The notes below the pieces were generated by a model that was not told the origin of the DNA, did not search any database, and saw nothing but the letters and a program-made list of their open reading frames with translations. Source: CAUSKK01 sp963533935 (GTDB taxonomy: Bacteria > Pseudomonadota > Gammaproteobacteria > Cardiobacteriales > Cardiobacteriaceae). Taken from it: DNA of 64,000 nt. How positions within the stretch are numbered: position 1 is the first letter of the stretch; the number at the start of each line of letters is the position of its first letter. This document shows, piece after piece, positions 43,460 to 52,690 of the stretch. Position numbers and translations under genes: made by a program. The DNA lies in assembly GCA_963533935.1 (NCBI GenBank), contig CAUSQL010000004.1, forward strand, positions 1-64,000, read 5' to 3'.

Positions 43460-44849
43460 GACACTCTACGAAAAACTATGGGACAGCCACTGCGTGCGCC
43501 AGGACGGCGACCAGGGCCTGCTCTACATCGACCGGCACCTGATTCATGAGGTAACTTCGCCGCAGCCCTTCGACGGTTTACGGCTGGCCGGTCGCAAGCC
43601 CTGGCGGGTCTCTTCCATGCAGGCGGTGCCCGACCACAACGTGCCCACCAAAGATGTGGCGGAAATCCGCGACCCGGTGTCCCGCGCCCAGCTGGAGGCT
43701 TTAGAAAAGAACTGCGCGGAATTCGGCATTAATCTCTTCGACCGCCACGACCGGCGCCAGGGCATTGTGCACGTCATCGGGCCGGAACAGGGTTTAACGC
43801 TGCCGGGCATGACCTTGGTCTGCGGCGATTCACACACTTCCACCCATGGCGCCTTTGCCGCCCTAGCCTTCGGCATCGGCACCAGCGAGGTGGAGCACGT
43901 GATGGCCACCCAGTGCCTCATTCAGAAGAAGACCAAGACCATGCGTATCACCGTGGACGGAACCCTGGCGCCGGGGGTTTACGCCAAGGATTTAATCCTA
44001 AAAGTCATCGCTACCATCGGCGCTGCTAGCGGCACCGGCTACACCCTGGAATATGCCGGCAGTGCCATTCGTGCCCTGTCCATGGAGGCGCGCATGACCA
44101 TCTGCAACATGTCCATCGAGGCGGGGGCGCGGGCTGGGCTCATGGCCGTGGATGACACCACCATCGACTATTTACGCCGGCGCCCCTTTAGTCCCAAGGG
44201 GGAAATGTGGGAGCAGGCCGAAGCCTACTTCCGCAGCCTGACCAGCGACGGCGACGCCGTTTTCGACCGGGAAGTGAGCCTGACGGCGGCGGATATTGCG
44301 CCGCAGGTGAGCTGGGGCACGTCGCTGGAAATGGTGGTTGATGTGGCCGGCCGCGCCCCCTATTTACGGGAGGCCAAGAGTGAAAATCAGCGCAACGACT
44401 GGCGCCGCGCCCTGGACTACATGGGTTTGCGCGAGGGCCAGCCGGTCAGTGAATTCCCCCTGGACGCCATTTTCATCGGCTCCTGCACCAACGGCCGCAT
44501 TGAAGACCTGCGGCTGGCGGCCGCGGCGCTGCGGGGTAGGAAAATTGCGCCGACCATTAAAATGGCGCTGGTGGTACCCGGCTCCGGCCTGGTGAAGGCC
44601 CAGGCGGAGGCGGAGGGGCTGGACGCAATCTTCCGCGCCGCCGGCTTTGAATGGCGTTCGCCGGGCTGTTCCATGTGCCTGGCCATGAACGAGGATAAAT
44701 TGCCGGCCGGCTGGGCCTGTGCCTCCACCTCTAACCGCAACTTCGAGGGGCGCCAGGGCCAGGGCGGCCGCACCCACCTAGTGAGTCCGGCCATGGCGGC
44801 GCTGGCGGCGGTGCACGGCCACTTTGTGGATAGCCGCGCTTATGTTTAG
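43452..44849 (+). CDS. leuC: 3-Isopropylmalate dehydratase large subunit
   Basis: 465 residues from the ATG at 43452, with GGAG upstream. Aconitase-fold motifs: VTSPQPFDGLRLAGRKPWRV, VCGDSHTSTHGAFAALAFGI, IFIGSCTNGRIEDLRLAA (Cys ligand) and SPGCSMCLAMNEDKLPAG (two Cys ligands). It isomerises isopropylmalate in leucine synthesis with LeuD. No leuD or leuB follows; a palindromic repeat does. Confidence 0.97.
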   Translation: MAKTLYEKLWDSHCVRQDGDQGLLYIDRHLIHEVTSPQPFDGLRLAGRKPWRVSSMQAVPDHNVPTKDVAEIRDPVSRAQLEALEKNCAEFGINLFDRHDRRQGIVHVIGPEQGLTLPGMTLVCGDSHTSTHGAFAALAFGIGTSEVEHVMATQCLIQKKTKTMRITVDGTLAPGVYAKDLILKVIATIGAASGTGYTLEYAGSAIRALSMEARMTICNMSIEAGARAGLMAVDDTTIDYLRRRPFSPKGEMWEQAEAYFRSLTSDGDAVFDREVSLTAADIAPQVSWGTSLEMVVDVAGRAPYLREAKSENQRNDWRRALDYMGLREGQPVSEFPLDAIFIGSCTNGRIEDLRLAAAALRGRKIAPTIKMALVVPGSGLVKAQAEAEGLDAIFRAAGFEWRSPGCSMCLAMNEDKLPAGWACASTSNRNFEGRQGQGGRTHLVSPAMAALAAVHGHFVDSRAYV

Positions 44850-44853
44850 GTAA

Positions 44854-44934
44854 TTTACCAACAGACGGGCGCTTTAGATGTATGTTTAAAAGCATCATTA
44901 AACATACAACTAAAGCGCCCATGTGTTGGTAAAC
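44854..44934. repeat. Dispersed palindromic repeat copy
   Basis: Arms TTTACCAACAGACGGGCGCT-TtagatGTATGTTTAAA and TTAAACATACaactaAAGCGC-CCATGTGTTGGTAAA; the 5-mers are near-matches (tagat and tagtt). Confidence 0.87.
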
Positions 44935-44943
44935 ATTAAATTC

Positions 44944-46311
44944 ATGGCCCTAGCACCCCGCCACATCGAACTGGTCGCCGCCGCTGACCTGCCGCAAGCC
45001 GGCGTTTTCGGCCGCGACCTACCCATGGAGCATCGGCGCCATCTCGGCCGCAGCTACGACCAGCTTTACTGGGACGCCAGCCACGGCCTTTACCCCAACG
45101 CGCTGGCGGCGCTGCTGCCGACGGTGCGCGCCGGCGGCCGCTGTCTACTCCATCTACCGGAGACCAGCGCCGACCCGGAGCACCAGCGGCTGGGCGACTA
45201 CGGCAGCGACTTCCGCCGCTGGCGGCCCCGCTTCAACGGCCGGCTGCGGCGCTTTATTAACGCAAGCCCGACCGGCCCGGGCGCCGAAATAATCAACGAC
45301 TGGCCCGCCTTAGACTTTCGGATTCCCCGGCAAATAATCCTCGGCCCCCGCGGCGCCGGCAAGAGCACCCTGCTGGCCCGCCACCACCGCGAGAATGGCG
45401 GTCTGCTGGTCTTACCCTTCGCCGGCAACGAGATTTTCGCCGGTTTAAAGTTTCTTCCGCCCGACGAAGCCCTGCGCCGTAAGCCGCCGGCGGCCCACCT
45501 CCACATTGATGAATGCGCCGCCATCGACCAGGAGCAGCTGCTGGCCCTGACCGCCCATTACCGTAATTACACCCTGGCCAGCAGCGTTGAGGGCTACGAG
45601 GGCAGCGGCCGCCGCTTCTTGCTCAAAACTCTACCGCTGCTGCGCGCCCGCGACGGCTGCACCGTCCACCAGCTGAGCGGTTCCCACCGCTTTGCCGCCG
45701 GCGACCCGCTGGATTGTTTCAGTGCGAACGTCTTTCTCACCCAGCCCCCGGCGCCGGTGCTCTGGCCCACCGGGGCTGCCCTGCAACTGCGGGAAATTTC
45801 CTGGGAAGAATTAAACGATGAGGCTCTGCTGCGGCAAATCTACGGCCTGGCCCACGGCGGCCACTACCGCACCAGCCCGGAGGATTTAAAGCGGCTGCTG
45901 GACTGCCCCGACCAGCGGCTCTGGGGCCTGTGGCAGGAAGCAAATATGGTGGCCTTTCTCCAGATTCTCGAAGAAGAACCGCTGCCGGAACCCCTGGCCC
46001 GGGCGGTGATGAACAATGAGCGGCGGCCGCGGGGGCGCCTGCTATTGCAGCAGCTGTTATTGCGCAGCCAGAGCCTGGATTTCAACCGGCCGCTGGCGCG
46101 CATCAGCCGCATCGTGGTGGCGGAAAACTTCCGCCGCCGCGGTCTAGCCCGCCAACTGGTGGAGGCGGCACAAAAAAATTCGCCCCGTCCGGTGGGCGTT
46201 TGCCACCGGCGGGACGAGCAGTTAAACGGTTTCTGGCGGGAGCTGGGCTTTCAATCCCTTGGTGCCGGACCCACCAGCCTGTGGCTCAGTCGTCGATGCG
46301 CTCGTAGATGA
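44944..46311 (+). CDS. tmcA: Compact tRNA(Met) cytidine acetyltransferase TmcA
   Basis: 455 residues from the ATG at 44944, against about 670 in E. coli. An N-terminal DUF1726-like region (GRSYDQLYWDASHGLYPNAL, AALLPTVRAGGRCLLHLP) is followed by the helicase-like part with Walker A ILGPRGAGKSTLLAR and HIDECAAIDQEQLLAL. A GNAT segment ends the protein (ISRIVVAENFRRRGLARQLV, LNGFWRELGFQSLG). The C-terminal tail of the long form is absent. It should acetylate C34 of elongator tRNA-Met with ATP. No clear ribosome site precedes this ATG, which lies 9 bases after the palindrome. Confidence 0.82.
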   Translation: MALAPRHIELVAAADLPQAGVFGRDLPMEHRRHLGRSYDQLYWDASHGLYPNALAALLPTVRAGGRCLLHLPETSADPEHQRLGDYGSDFRRWRPRFNGRLRRFINASPTGPGAEIINDWPALDFRIPRQIILGPRGAGKSTLLARHHRENGGLLVLPFAGNEIFAGLKFLPPDEALRRKPPAAHLHIDECAAIDQEQLLALTAHYRNYTLASSVEGYEGSGRRFLLKTLPLLRARDGCTVHQLSGSHRFAAGDPLDCFSANVFLTQPPAPVLWPTGAALQLREISWEELNDEALLRQIYGLAHGGHYRTSPEDLKRLLDCPDQRLWGLWQEANMVAFLQILEEEPLPEPLARAVMNNERRPRGRLLLQQLLLRSQSLDFNRPLARISRIVVAENFRRRGLARQLVEAAQKNSPRPVGVCHRRDEQLNGFWRELGFQSLGAGPTSLWLSRRCARR

Positions 46312-46564
46312 TGCGCAGGTCCGGATAGGACAATTTAATGTCGTATTCCCGCTGGCCCTTTACCGCGTCCACGTCCAGGGCCGGCCGGCCCCGGTAGTCG
46401 TCGGCCTCAATCTTAAGCACCCGGTAGCCGCGGCCGGCGAGGATTTGCCGCGCCTGCTGCACCTTGGCGCCGTAGTCCCGGTCGTTGCGCACCTGATTTT
46501 CCACCGCATCGTTGGCGCCAGCGGCGCCGGCGGCCAGGGCTAGAGTCAGAATAATTTTTTTCAT
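46286..46564 (-). CDS. Small periplasmic PepSY-like protein
   Basis: 92 residues with a signal peptide (MKKIILTLALAAGAAGAN). The remainder (ILAGRGYRVLKIEADDYRGR, ALDVDAVKGQREYDIKLSYP, LRIIYERIDD) resembles a single PepSY-type fold. It overlaps the tmcA 3' end by 26 bases on the other strand. AAGGAG precedes the ATG. Confidence 0.75.
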   Translation of the reverse strand: MKKIILTLALAAGAAGANDAVENQVRNDRDYGAKVQQARQILAGRGYRVLKIEADDYRGRPALDVDAVKGQREYDIKLSYPDLRIIYERIDD

Positions 46565-46728
46565 GGCTAATGCTCCTTGTTAATTTGCCGCGCAGTTTAG
46601 CGGGGGGAAATTAGCGTAAAATTAGCCCCCTTCTAGCGAGCTACTTTGGTTGAGAAGCCATTTTCGCTAGGAATGCCGTTGCAGCGATGCTGGCGGTTAA
46701 AACATTTTTTCCATTTGAGGACAGAAAT

Positions 46729-47409
46729 ATGAAAAAACTCCTATTGGCACTGGTTATAGCGACGGGCACCGCCCTGGCCGCCCCCTACCCACAGCAGGAC
46801 ATCGGCGGGGTAATCAGCCAGGAAGGCTTCAGTCTGGACAAAATCCTTAAGATTATTGACAACATGGGCAAGGTGGTCGGCACCTATCCACCGGCCCTGG
46901 ACAGCGAAAGCGATAAAAAACGCGCCAAGGACGACATCACCGCCCTGAGCAATATCCTGAACCTGGCCGTAAAGAAAAATATGGTTAAGCCGGGCCAGCC
47001 GGATTACTTCTACGTCAGCCTATCCCAGGCCCGCCTCGGCTGGTTCGGCCATAATCTACAGATGAATCAGGGCGGCGCCAGCGCCGACGTGGCCTACCAG
47101 AGGGCCATTCAGGCGGCGCCGGCCAATCTGGCGGGGGCGGTGAAAGAGGAATACGGCCGCTTCCTTACCGCCACCGGTAATCTGCGCCAGGCGGAAACCT
47201 ACCTGCGCGAGGCCTACCGGGGCGACAGCCGCCTGGGCAAGGCCCTCGGCCTGAATCTGCTCGCCCAGGGCAAATTGCAGGACGCCCAGCAGGTGCTCCA
47301 GCAGTACGCCAAGAGCCACCCCAAGGACAGCGCGGTGAAAGAGGTGCTGGCCGGCCTGCAGTCGGGCAAGATTAAGGTGGACGCGGCCGGACAGATAAAA
47401 GTCCAATAG
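46729..47409 (+). CDS. Exported TPR-repeat protein
   Basis: 226 residues from the ATG at 46729, with GAGGA 8 bases upstream and a signal peptide ending TALAAP. Helical pairs resembling tetratricopeptide repeats occur at about 100-210 (SLSQARLGWFGHNLQMNQ, EYGRFLTATGNLRQAETYLR, LGLNLLAQGKLQDAQQVLQQ, YAKSHPKDSAVKEVLAGLQ). Likely a periplasmic adaptor; partner unknown. Monocistronic with its own terminator. Confidence 0.78.
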   Translation: MKKLLLALVIATGTALAAPYPQQDIGGVISQEGFSLDKILKIIDNMGKVVGTYPPALDSESDKKRAKDDITALSNILNLAVKKNMVKPGQPDYFYVSLSQARLGWFGHNLQMNQGGASADVAYQRAIQAAPANLAGAVKEEYGRFLTATGNLRQAETYLREAYRGDSRLGKALGLNLLAQGKLQDAQQVLQQYAKSHPKDSAVKEVLAGLQSGKIKVDAAGQIKVQ

Positions 47410-47431
47410 GCCGGCCACCGGTTAAGCGCAA

Positions 47432-47461
47432 AATAAATGCCCCAATTGGGGCTTTATTTTT
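47432..47461 (+). terminator. Terminator after the TPR gene
   Basis: GCCCC-aatt-GGGGC flanked by AAATAAAT and TTTATTTTT. Confidence 0.87.
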
Positions 47462-47464
47462 AGC

Positions 47465-47544
47465 TATACAAACGGACGGGCGCTTCCCTTGTATGTATTT
47501 AAAGCTCTAAATACATACAAGGGAAGCGCCCGTCCGTCGGTAAA
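47465..47544. repeat. Dispersed palindromic repeat copy
   Basis: Both arms carry ccctt between GCGCTT and GTATGT, so the hairpin is fully matched. Outer ends ACAAACGGACGGG and CCCGTCCGTCGGTAAA. Confidence 0.9.
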
Positions 47545-47551
47545 GCCCTAA

Positions 47552-47947
47552 TTATTTGCCCGCCTGCTGCCGGTCTTCCTCGTCCTGGTTCTCAAAGACC
47601 ATGCCGATGGAGCTGATGACAACGGCCAGGGCGTAGGCCACAAAGAGAATAATCACGTAGGGCAGATTGGCCCGCAGCAGCGCCGGCGTGATTTCCCCCG
47701 TGGCCAGAAAGCCCAGCGCCAGCAGCAGCGGGTAGCGCACCAGTATGTCCGCCAGCCGCTGGCCGGAAAAATACATGGTGGCCAGGGCAATGAGGGCGCC
47801 GGCGATGATGCTGTAAATCAACACATTGATGGGGAAATGCAGCAGCCCGCCCAGCAGCCCCGCCAGCACCGGCGCCGCCAGCATGAGCCACTTCTTCCAG
47901 GGCGTAGCAATCTGTTTTTGAAATAATTTTTCGATGGTTTGAAACAT
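47552..47947 (-). CDS. Membrane hypothetical protein
   Basis: 131 residues with four predicted membrane segments (LMLAAPVLAGLLGGLLHF; INVLIYSIIAGALIALATMY; ILVRYPLLLALGFLATG; LPYVIILFVAYALAVVISSI). An amphipathic basic N-terminus precedes them and an acidic tail ends the protein (ENQDEEDRQQAGK). It starts 24 bases after gor and may share its transcript. No family recognised. Confidence 0.72.
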   Translation of the reverse strand: MFQTIEKLFQKQIATPWKKWLMLAAPVLAGLLGGLLHFPINVLIYSIIAGALIALATMYFSGQRLADILVRYPLLLALGFLATGEITPALLRANLPYVIILFVAYALAVVISSIGMVFENQDEEDRQQAGK

Positions 47948-47971
47948 GGAGCCCCCGCAAAAGCGCTAATT

Positions 47972-49306
47972 CTAGCGCAAAGTAACCAGCTCCTCGCTGG
48001 AGGTGGGGTGAATGGCCACGGTGCGGTCGAAGTCCCCCTTGGTCGCGCCCAGCTTCACCGCCACCGCAAAGCCCTGCAGCATTTCGTCCACCCCGTCGCC
48101 AATCATCTGAATGCCCACCACCCGCTCTTCAGGGCCGGCGCAGATTAATTTCATCAGCGTCTGCGGCTTGTGCACGGCAAAGGCGCGGCGCATGGGGGTG
48201 AATTTCGTCCGATAAACCTTAATCTCGCCGCCGCCGGCCCGCGCCTGGGTCTCCGTCAGCCCCACCGAGCCGATGGGCGGGTGCGTGAAAATGACCGTGG
48301 GAATGTTTTGGTAATCCAGCTTGGCAGTTTTATCCTTTAAAAACAGCCGTTTGGCCAGCTGGCGCCCCGCAGCAATGGCCACCGGCGTGAGGGCCAGGGC
48401 GCCGGTGTTATCGCCCAAAGCGTAGATGCCGGCCACGTTGGTGTTCTGGTACTCGTCCACGATTATTTCCCCGTTGGCCCGGGTGGCCACACCGGCCTTA
48501 GGCAAGTCCAGCTGGTCGGTGTTCGCCGCCCGGCCCATGGCCCAGAGGAAGAAATCAGCATTTAACTTCGTGCCGTCGTCCAGGGTCGCCTGGTAAATGG
48601 CCCCGGCCCGGCTCAGCTCCCGAACCTGGCGGCCGCGGTGAATCTGCACCCCCTGCTCGGTCAGCGCCTTCTCTAAAACCTCAGTGATGTCCGGGTCGAG
48701 GGTGCGCAGCAGCCGGTCGCCGCGAATGACCAGGTGCGCCTGGGTGCCGAGGGCTTGGAGCACGCCGGCAATCTCGCAGGCAATGTAGCCGCCGCCGACG
48801 ATGACCGCTTCCCGGGGCTGGCTTTCTAGAGTGAAGAAATCATCGGAAACGCTGCCCAATTCCGCCCCAGGCACCGGGGGCCGCTCCGGCCGGCCGCCGG
48901 TGGCAATGACGATGTGCCGCGCCTGGTATTGCTGCTCGCCCACCTGCACCGTGTGTTCATCAACGAAGCGGGCGAAGCCCTCGATTAAGGTGATGCCGGC
49001 CTTGGCCAGATTGCTGGCGTAAATGCCGTTCAGCCGCTGAATGTAGGCGTCCCGCTGGCCCTTGAAGGCGGCCCAGTTGAAGCGGCCCGCGCCCACGTCC
49101 TCGATATTAATAGCCGCGGCGCCGTGCACCGCTTCCATCACCTCCGCCGCCTGCCAGAACAGCTTCTTCGGCACGCAGCCCACGTTTACGCAGGTGCCAC
49201 CGAGGCGGGCGCCCTCGATAACGGCGACTTTGGCACCATGTTCGGCAGCCCTTCTGGCCGTGGCAATGCCGCCGGAACCGCCACCGATGCAAATTAAATC
49301 AAACAT
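47972..49306 (-). CDS. gor: Glutathione-disulfide reductase
   Basis: 444 residues. FAD fold GGGSGGIATARRAAEHGAKV, redox cysteines C39/C44 in GGTCVNVGCVPKKLF, NADPH motif VIVGGGYIACEIAGVLQALG and the interface His in TVAIHPTSSEELVTLR. TVALHPTxxEE-type C-termini mark glutathione reductases. It keeps cytosolic glutathione reduced. Monocistronic or paired with the downstream membrane protein. Confidence 0.95.
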   Translation of the reverse strand: MFDLICIGGGSGGIATARRAAEHGAKVAVIEGARLGGTCVNVGCVPKKLFWQAAEVMEAVHGAAAINIEDVGAGRFNWAAFKGQRDAYIQRLNGIYASNLAKAGITLIEGFARFVDEHTVQVGEQQYQARHIVIATGGRPERPPVPGAELGSVSDDFFTLESQPREAVIVGGGYIACEIAGVLQALGTQAHLVIRGDRLLRTLDPDITEVLEKALTEQGVQIHRGRQVRELSRAGAIYQATLDDGTKLNADFFLWAMGRAANTDQLDLPKAGVATRANGEIIVDEYQNTNVAGIYALGDNTGALALTPVAIAAGRQLAKRLFLKDKTAKLDYQNIPTVIFTHPPIGSVGLTETQARAGGGEIKVYRTKFTPMRRAFAVHKPQTLMKLICAGPEERVVGIQMIGDGVDEMLQGFAVAVKLGATKGDFDRTVAIHPTSSEELVTLR

Positions 49307-49674
49307 AAATGCTCCTTAAAGGGCCCAATATAGCGCTTCACCGCCACCGCCGATGGTGTAAAACTATCCGCCGTTGGCCTTTAACATACAACGGGGCGCT
49401 TCCCCTGTATGTATTTAAACCTTAATTACATACAGGAGAAGCGCCTGTCCGTTTGTAAAAACAATAAAACATTCACCGCCGGCGAATTAATCGGCCTGAA
49501 AAAATTTCCGGACGGCAGCGAATAATTTTTTTAAAAGAAATCGTAAAAATTAAGGGCTTTGGGCCCGCGGGTGCATAATTAAAGCAAGCGATTATTGACC
49601 TATAATGGCCGCCGCACAGGGCGCGCATTAGTTAGGCACTTTAATTTCCCCATTTATTTTTAGGTATTAAAGCC
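49307..49674. other. Gene-free stretch upstream of the kinase operon
   Basis: Holds the gor leader, a palindromic repeat at 49381-49459, and a TATAAT at 49601-49606 that could be a -10 for the kinase operon; no good -35 was seen at the right distance. Confidence 0.5.
49381..49459. repeat. Dispersed palindromic repeat copy
   Basis: Left arm ACGGGGCGCTT-cccct-GTATGTATTTA, right arm AATTACATAC-aggag-AAGCGCCTGTCCG. The 5-mers differ by one base when compared in the same sense. Confidence 0.86.
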
Positions 49675-51816
49675 ATGATAAAAAAAACAAAAGAAAGTAT
49701 AAATTCCCAGGCGCAAATTAAAAAAAGTGGCGCCCTAAAAAAATATATAGGTCTGCTGATATATATCAGCCTATTTTCATTAATTACCCTAGGCATGCTC
49801 GGCCTCGGCATTTACAACACGCGCACCGCCGCCGCCAATAATCAAATCATCAACATCACCAACGAGATGGAAAACGCCGTCCAGCGCCTGTCAAAAAATA
49901 TCATGGACATCGACATCTACCTGAACCGCGAGCTGAAAAAAAATCCGGAGCGCGGCTGGGTCGGCCTCAGCGCCATGCCCCAGGCGGCCCAGCAGCAGCT
50001 GGAGGAAATTAAGGAACTGCGCGGCCTCCTCGACCGCAACCTGGAAGCCCTGAAAAATGGCGGCAGCCTGCGCAGCAGCCACGGCGGCGCAGAATTCACC
50101 GTCAGCGCCCTGGGGGAAAATTCCCGCGAACACCTGCTCAGCGCCCACAAAATCTGGCAGCTCTACAAGGGCTTCATCGACAGCATGCTGAACGATTCCG
50201 ACCAGCTGGGCCTGCTCTACGCCCACAACTCCGACTTCCTCGTGGATTACAGCCGCCGCTACAGTCCGCCGCTGCTCACCGACCTGGGCCAAATCACCGA
50301 AGATTTAGTCCGTCAGGTGGCCGAGCAGGCCCGCTTCTTCGAGCGGCTGCAATACGCTGCCATGGCCCTGGCCGCCCTGATTTTCCTGCTAATCATCTTC
50401 CGCGCCCTGCGCCAGCTGTTCCGCAACGACGCGGCTCTGGCGGTGGCCAGCCAGGAAATGTACGAAATCATGAGTTCGGTTAATGAGGGCCTGTTCCTAG
50501 TGGACCGGGATTTAAACATCGGTAATCAATATTCGGCGCGGCTGGTGGAAATCCTCGGCCGCAGGGACATCGCCGGGCAAAACCTGCTGGACATACTGCA
50601 GGACATGGTCGGCCAGGAGGAGCTGGAAACCACTAAAGTGTTCATTGACCAGCTCTATTCCGAGTGGGTGGTGGAAGACCTCATCGACGACCTGAACCCG
50701 CTGCGGCGCATCTGTCTGCAGCGGGAGGGCCTGCCGGATAAGTATCTGGACTTTAAATTCTTCCGCGTAATCCACAACGGCGTCATCGAGCGGGTGCTGG
50801 TGAACGTCAGCGACTCCACCGAGCTGGTTTTACTTCAGGAAAGCCAGCGGGCCCAAAAAGAGCAGGAGGGCCAGGAGCTGGAAATGCTCAACATCATTCT
50901 GAACACCAACGGCACGGTTTTAAGCAACTTCATTCGCGAAAGCCGCAGCAAACTGGAGGAAATTAACCGGGCCCTGAAGGCCCAGGGCGCCTCCCAGCGG
51001 GAGTTGAAGGATAAGGTGGTGCAAATCGCCCGCCTCATGCACACCATCAAGGGTGAGGCCTCCTCCATCAAATTAACCCGCATGGTGCACATCTGCGAAA
51101 CCTTTGAGGACAATCTGGCGGTGATGAAAAACGCCCACATGCTGCGCGGTCAGGACTTCCTCGGCCTGGTGGTGTGGCTGGAAGACCTGTTCCGCATGTT
51201 CGACATCCTCGGTGGCTATTCCCAGCGGCTGAACGGTGACGGGCCCGCCGTTAAAAATATCAGCAGTCAGGAAAGCATCAGCAGCTACTTCCGCAAATTC
51301 GTCCAGGACATCGCCCTGCGTAACCAGAAGAAGGTGGCCCTGCAAATAGACGGCTTCGACGGCAGCCCCTTCGACGAAGAACTGCTGAATAAATTGCGCG
51401 CCATTGCCATTCAGCTGCTGCGCAATTCGGTGGTGCACGGCATCGAAAGCCCCGAGGAGCGGCGGGCCCGCGGCAAGAGTGAAATCGGCACCGTCAAGCT
51501 GCACCTCTACCAGGACGGCGGCGGCGCCGTGCTTGAGCTGGAAGATGACGGCAACGGCATCGATTTCAATGCCATACGCCAGCGGGCCATCGCCGAGGGC
51601 CGCGACCCGGCCGAGGTGCAGGCCATGGGCCAGCAGCAGCTCTACAATTTAATGTTCAGCAGTGGCTTCTCCACCGCCCGCGAGCAGACCGAAGACGCCG
51701 GCCGCGGCATGGGTATGGACATCATTAAGGACAGCGTGAAAGAACTGGGCGGGCGCATTAATGTGGCCACGGAAGCCGGCCGCTTCACCCGCTTTAAATT
51801 TAATTTCCCCCAATAA
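49675..51816 (+). CDS. Membrane-bound CheA-like histidine kinase
   Basis: 713 residues. Membrane helices at about 24-47 and 226-245 flank a helical periplasmic sensor of about 175 residues. A PAS-like segment follows (EIMSSVNEGLFLVDRDLNIG). An Hpt domain has the phospho-site His456 (LMHTIKGEASS), and a CheA-type ATPase carries the N box LLRNSVVHGIES (584), G1 LELEDDGNGID (624-628) and G2 GRGMGM (676-681). It ends right after the ATPase, without the CheW-like domain of true CheA. It is first of three linked genes with CheY- and CheX-like proteins. Confidence 0.88.
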   Translation: MIKKTKESINSQAQIKKSGALKKYIGLLIYISLFSLITLGMLGLGIYNTRTAAANNQIINITNEMENAVQRLSKNIMDIDIYLNRELKKNPERGWVGLSAMPQAAQQQLEEIKELRGLLDRNLEALKNGGSLRSSHGGAEFTVSALGENSREHLLSAHKIWQLYKGFIDSMLNDSDQLGLLYAHNSDFLVDYSRRYSPPLLTDLGQITEDLVRQVAEQARFFERLQYAAMALAALIFLLIIFRALRQLFRNDAALAVASQEMYEIMSSVNEGLFLVDRDLNIGNQYSARLVEILGRRDIAGQNLLDILQDMVGQEELETTKVFIDQLYSEWVVEDLIDDLNPLRRICLQREGLPDKYLDFKFFRVIHNGVIERVLVNVSDSTELVLLQESQRAQKEQEGQELEMLNIILNTNGTVLSNFIRESRSKLEEINRALKAQGASQRELKDKVVQIARLMHTIKGEASSIKLTRMVHICETFEDNLAVMKNAHMLRGQDFLGLVVWLEDLFRMFDILGGYSQRLNGDGPAVKNISSQESISSYFRKFVQDIALRNQKKVALQIDGFDGSPFDEELLNKLRAIAIQLLRNSVVHGIESPEERRARGKSEIGTVKLHLYQDGGGAVLELEDDGNGIDFNAIRQRAIAEGRDPAEVQAMGQQQLYNLMFSSGFSTAREQTEDAGRGMGMDIIKDSVKELGGRINVATEAGRFTRFKFNFPQ

Positions 51817-51839
51817 TTAAGAATTCACTAGGAAAACCG

Positions 51840-52220
51840 ATGTATAAGTTGATGATTGTCGATGACTCCAACATCATTAGAAATCGCATTGAACGCAGCC
51901 TGAAGGACCTGTCCATTGAAGTGGTGGCCAGCGCCAGCAACGGCGAGGTGGCCCTGGAGCTGTTCCGCGAGCACCACCCCGACCTCATCACCATGGACCT
52001 GACTATGCCGAAGGTGGACGGTCTGGAGTGCATTCGCCAGATTCGCGCCCTCTCCAGCGACGTGAGCATTCTGGTGGTGTCGGCGCTGTCGGACCGAAAG
52101 ACCGGGCTGAAGGCCCTGCAATACGGCGCCCGCGGCTTCATCTGCAAACCCTTCACCGAAGAACAGCTGGTGCTGGCCCTGGGCAAATTAATCCAGCAGA
52201 AGCAAAATTTACAAAAATAG
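51840..52220 (+). CDS. CheY-like single-domain response regulator
   Basis: 126 residues: acidic pair D8/D9 (LMIVDDSNIIRNRIE), phospho-acceptor D53 (LITMDLTMPKVDG), Thr/Ser switch VVSALSD and K103 (FICKPFTEEQ). No output domain. It lies 23 bases after the kinase and 9 before the CheX-like gene, so it is the probable phospho-partner. Confidence 0.92.
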   Translation: MYKLMIVDDSNIIRNRIERSLKDLSIEVVASASNGEVALELFREHHPDLITMDLTMPKVDGLECIRQIRALSSDVSILVVSALSDRKTGLKALQYGARGFICKPFTEEQLVLALGKLIQQKQNLQK

Positions 52221-52229
52221 GAGGAAGCC

Positions 52230-52679
52230 ATGAACGAAAGCGATTTGGATATTTTCGTCCAAGGGGCAAAAAACTACTTCGCACAGATTGCCGACGAGGA
52301 ACTGAGTCTGGGCACCGCCTACCTGGTGGAAAATCGCGTGCCGGCGGCCCGGGATTACACCGGGGTTATCTCCATCAGTGGCCGCTATCGGGGTATAGTT
52401 TATTTCACCGCCCCGCGGGATTTGCTCGGGCGCATGCTCGTCTGGCTCGGCGAGCAGAACACCTCCGAAGAATTTCTCACGGATTTAGTGGGTGAAGTGG
52501 CTAACACCATCGCCGGCAACGCCCGCAGCGAATTGGGCGAAGAATTTGAAATTTCCGTGCCCTTCGTACTTAAGGGTGCACCTAGCGAAATCAGCCTGCC
52601 GCGCCGCGACCGCAGCTTCGTGGTGCCGTTAAACTGGCGGGGACAAGAGGCGGCCATCGTGGTCTGCCTGAGCAAATAA
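52230..52679 (+). CDS. CheX/CheC-like phosphatase or target protein
   Basis: 149 residues. The central ExxNxxxG-type helix of CheC/CheX phosphatases is seen as LVGEVANTIAGNARSELG, preceded by VISISGRYRGIVYFTAPRDL and followed by LPRRDRSFVVPLNW. It could dephosphorylate the CheY-like protein. GGAGG precedes the ATG, 9 bases after the previous stop. Confidence 0.85.
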   Translation: MNESDLDIFVQGAKNYFAQIADEELSLGTAYLVENRVPAARDYTGVISISGRYRGIVYFTAPRDLLGRMLVWLGEQNTSEEFLTDLVGEVANTIAGNARSELGEEFEISVPFVLKGAPSEISLPRRDRSFVVPLNWRGQEAAIVVCLSK

Positions 52680-52690
52680 TCAGGATTTCC

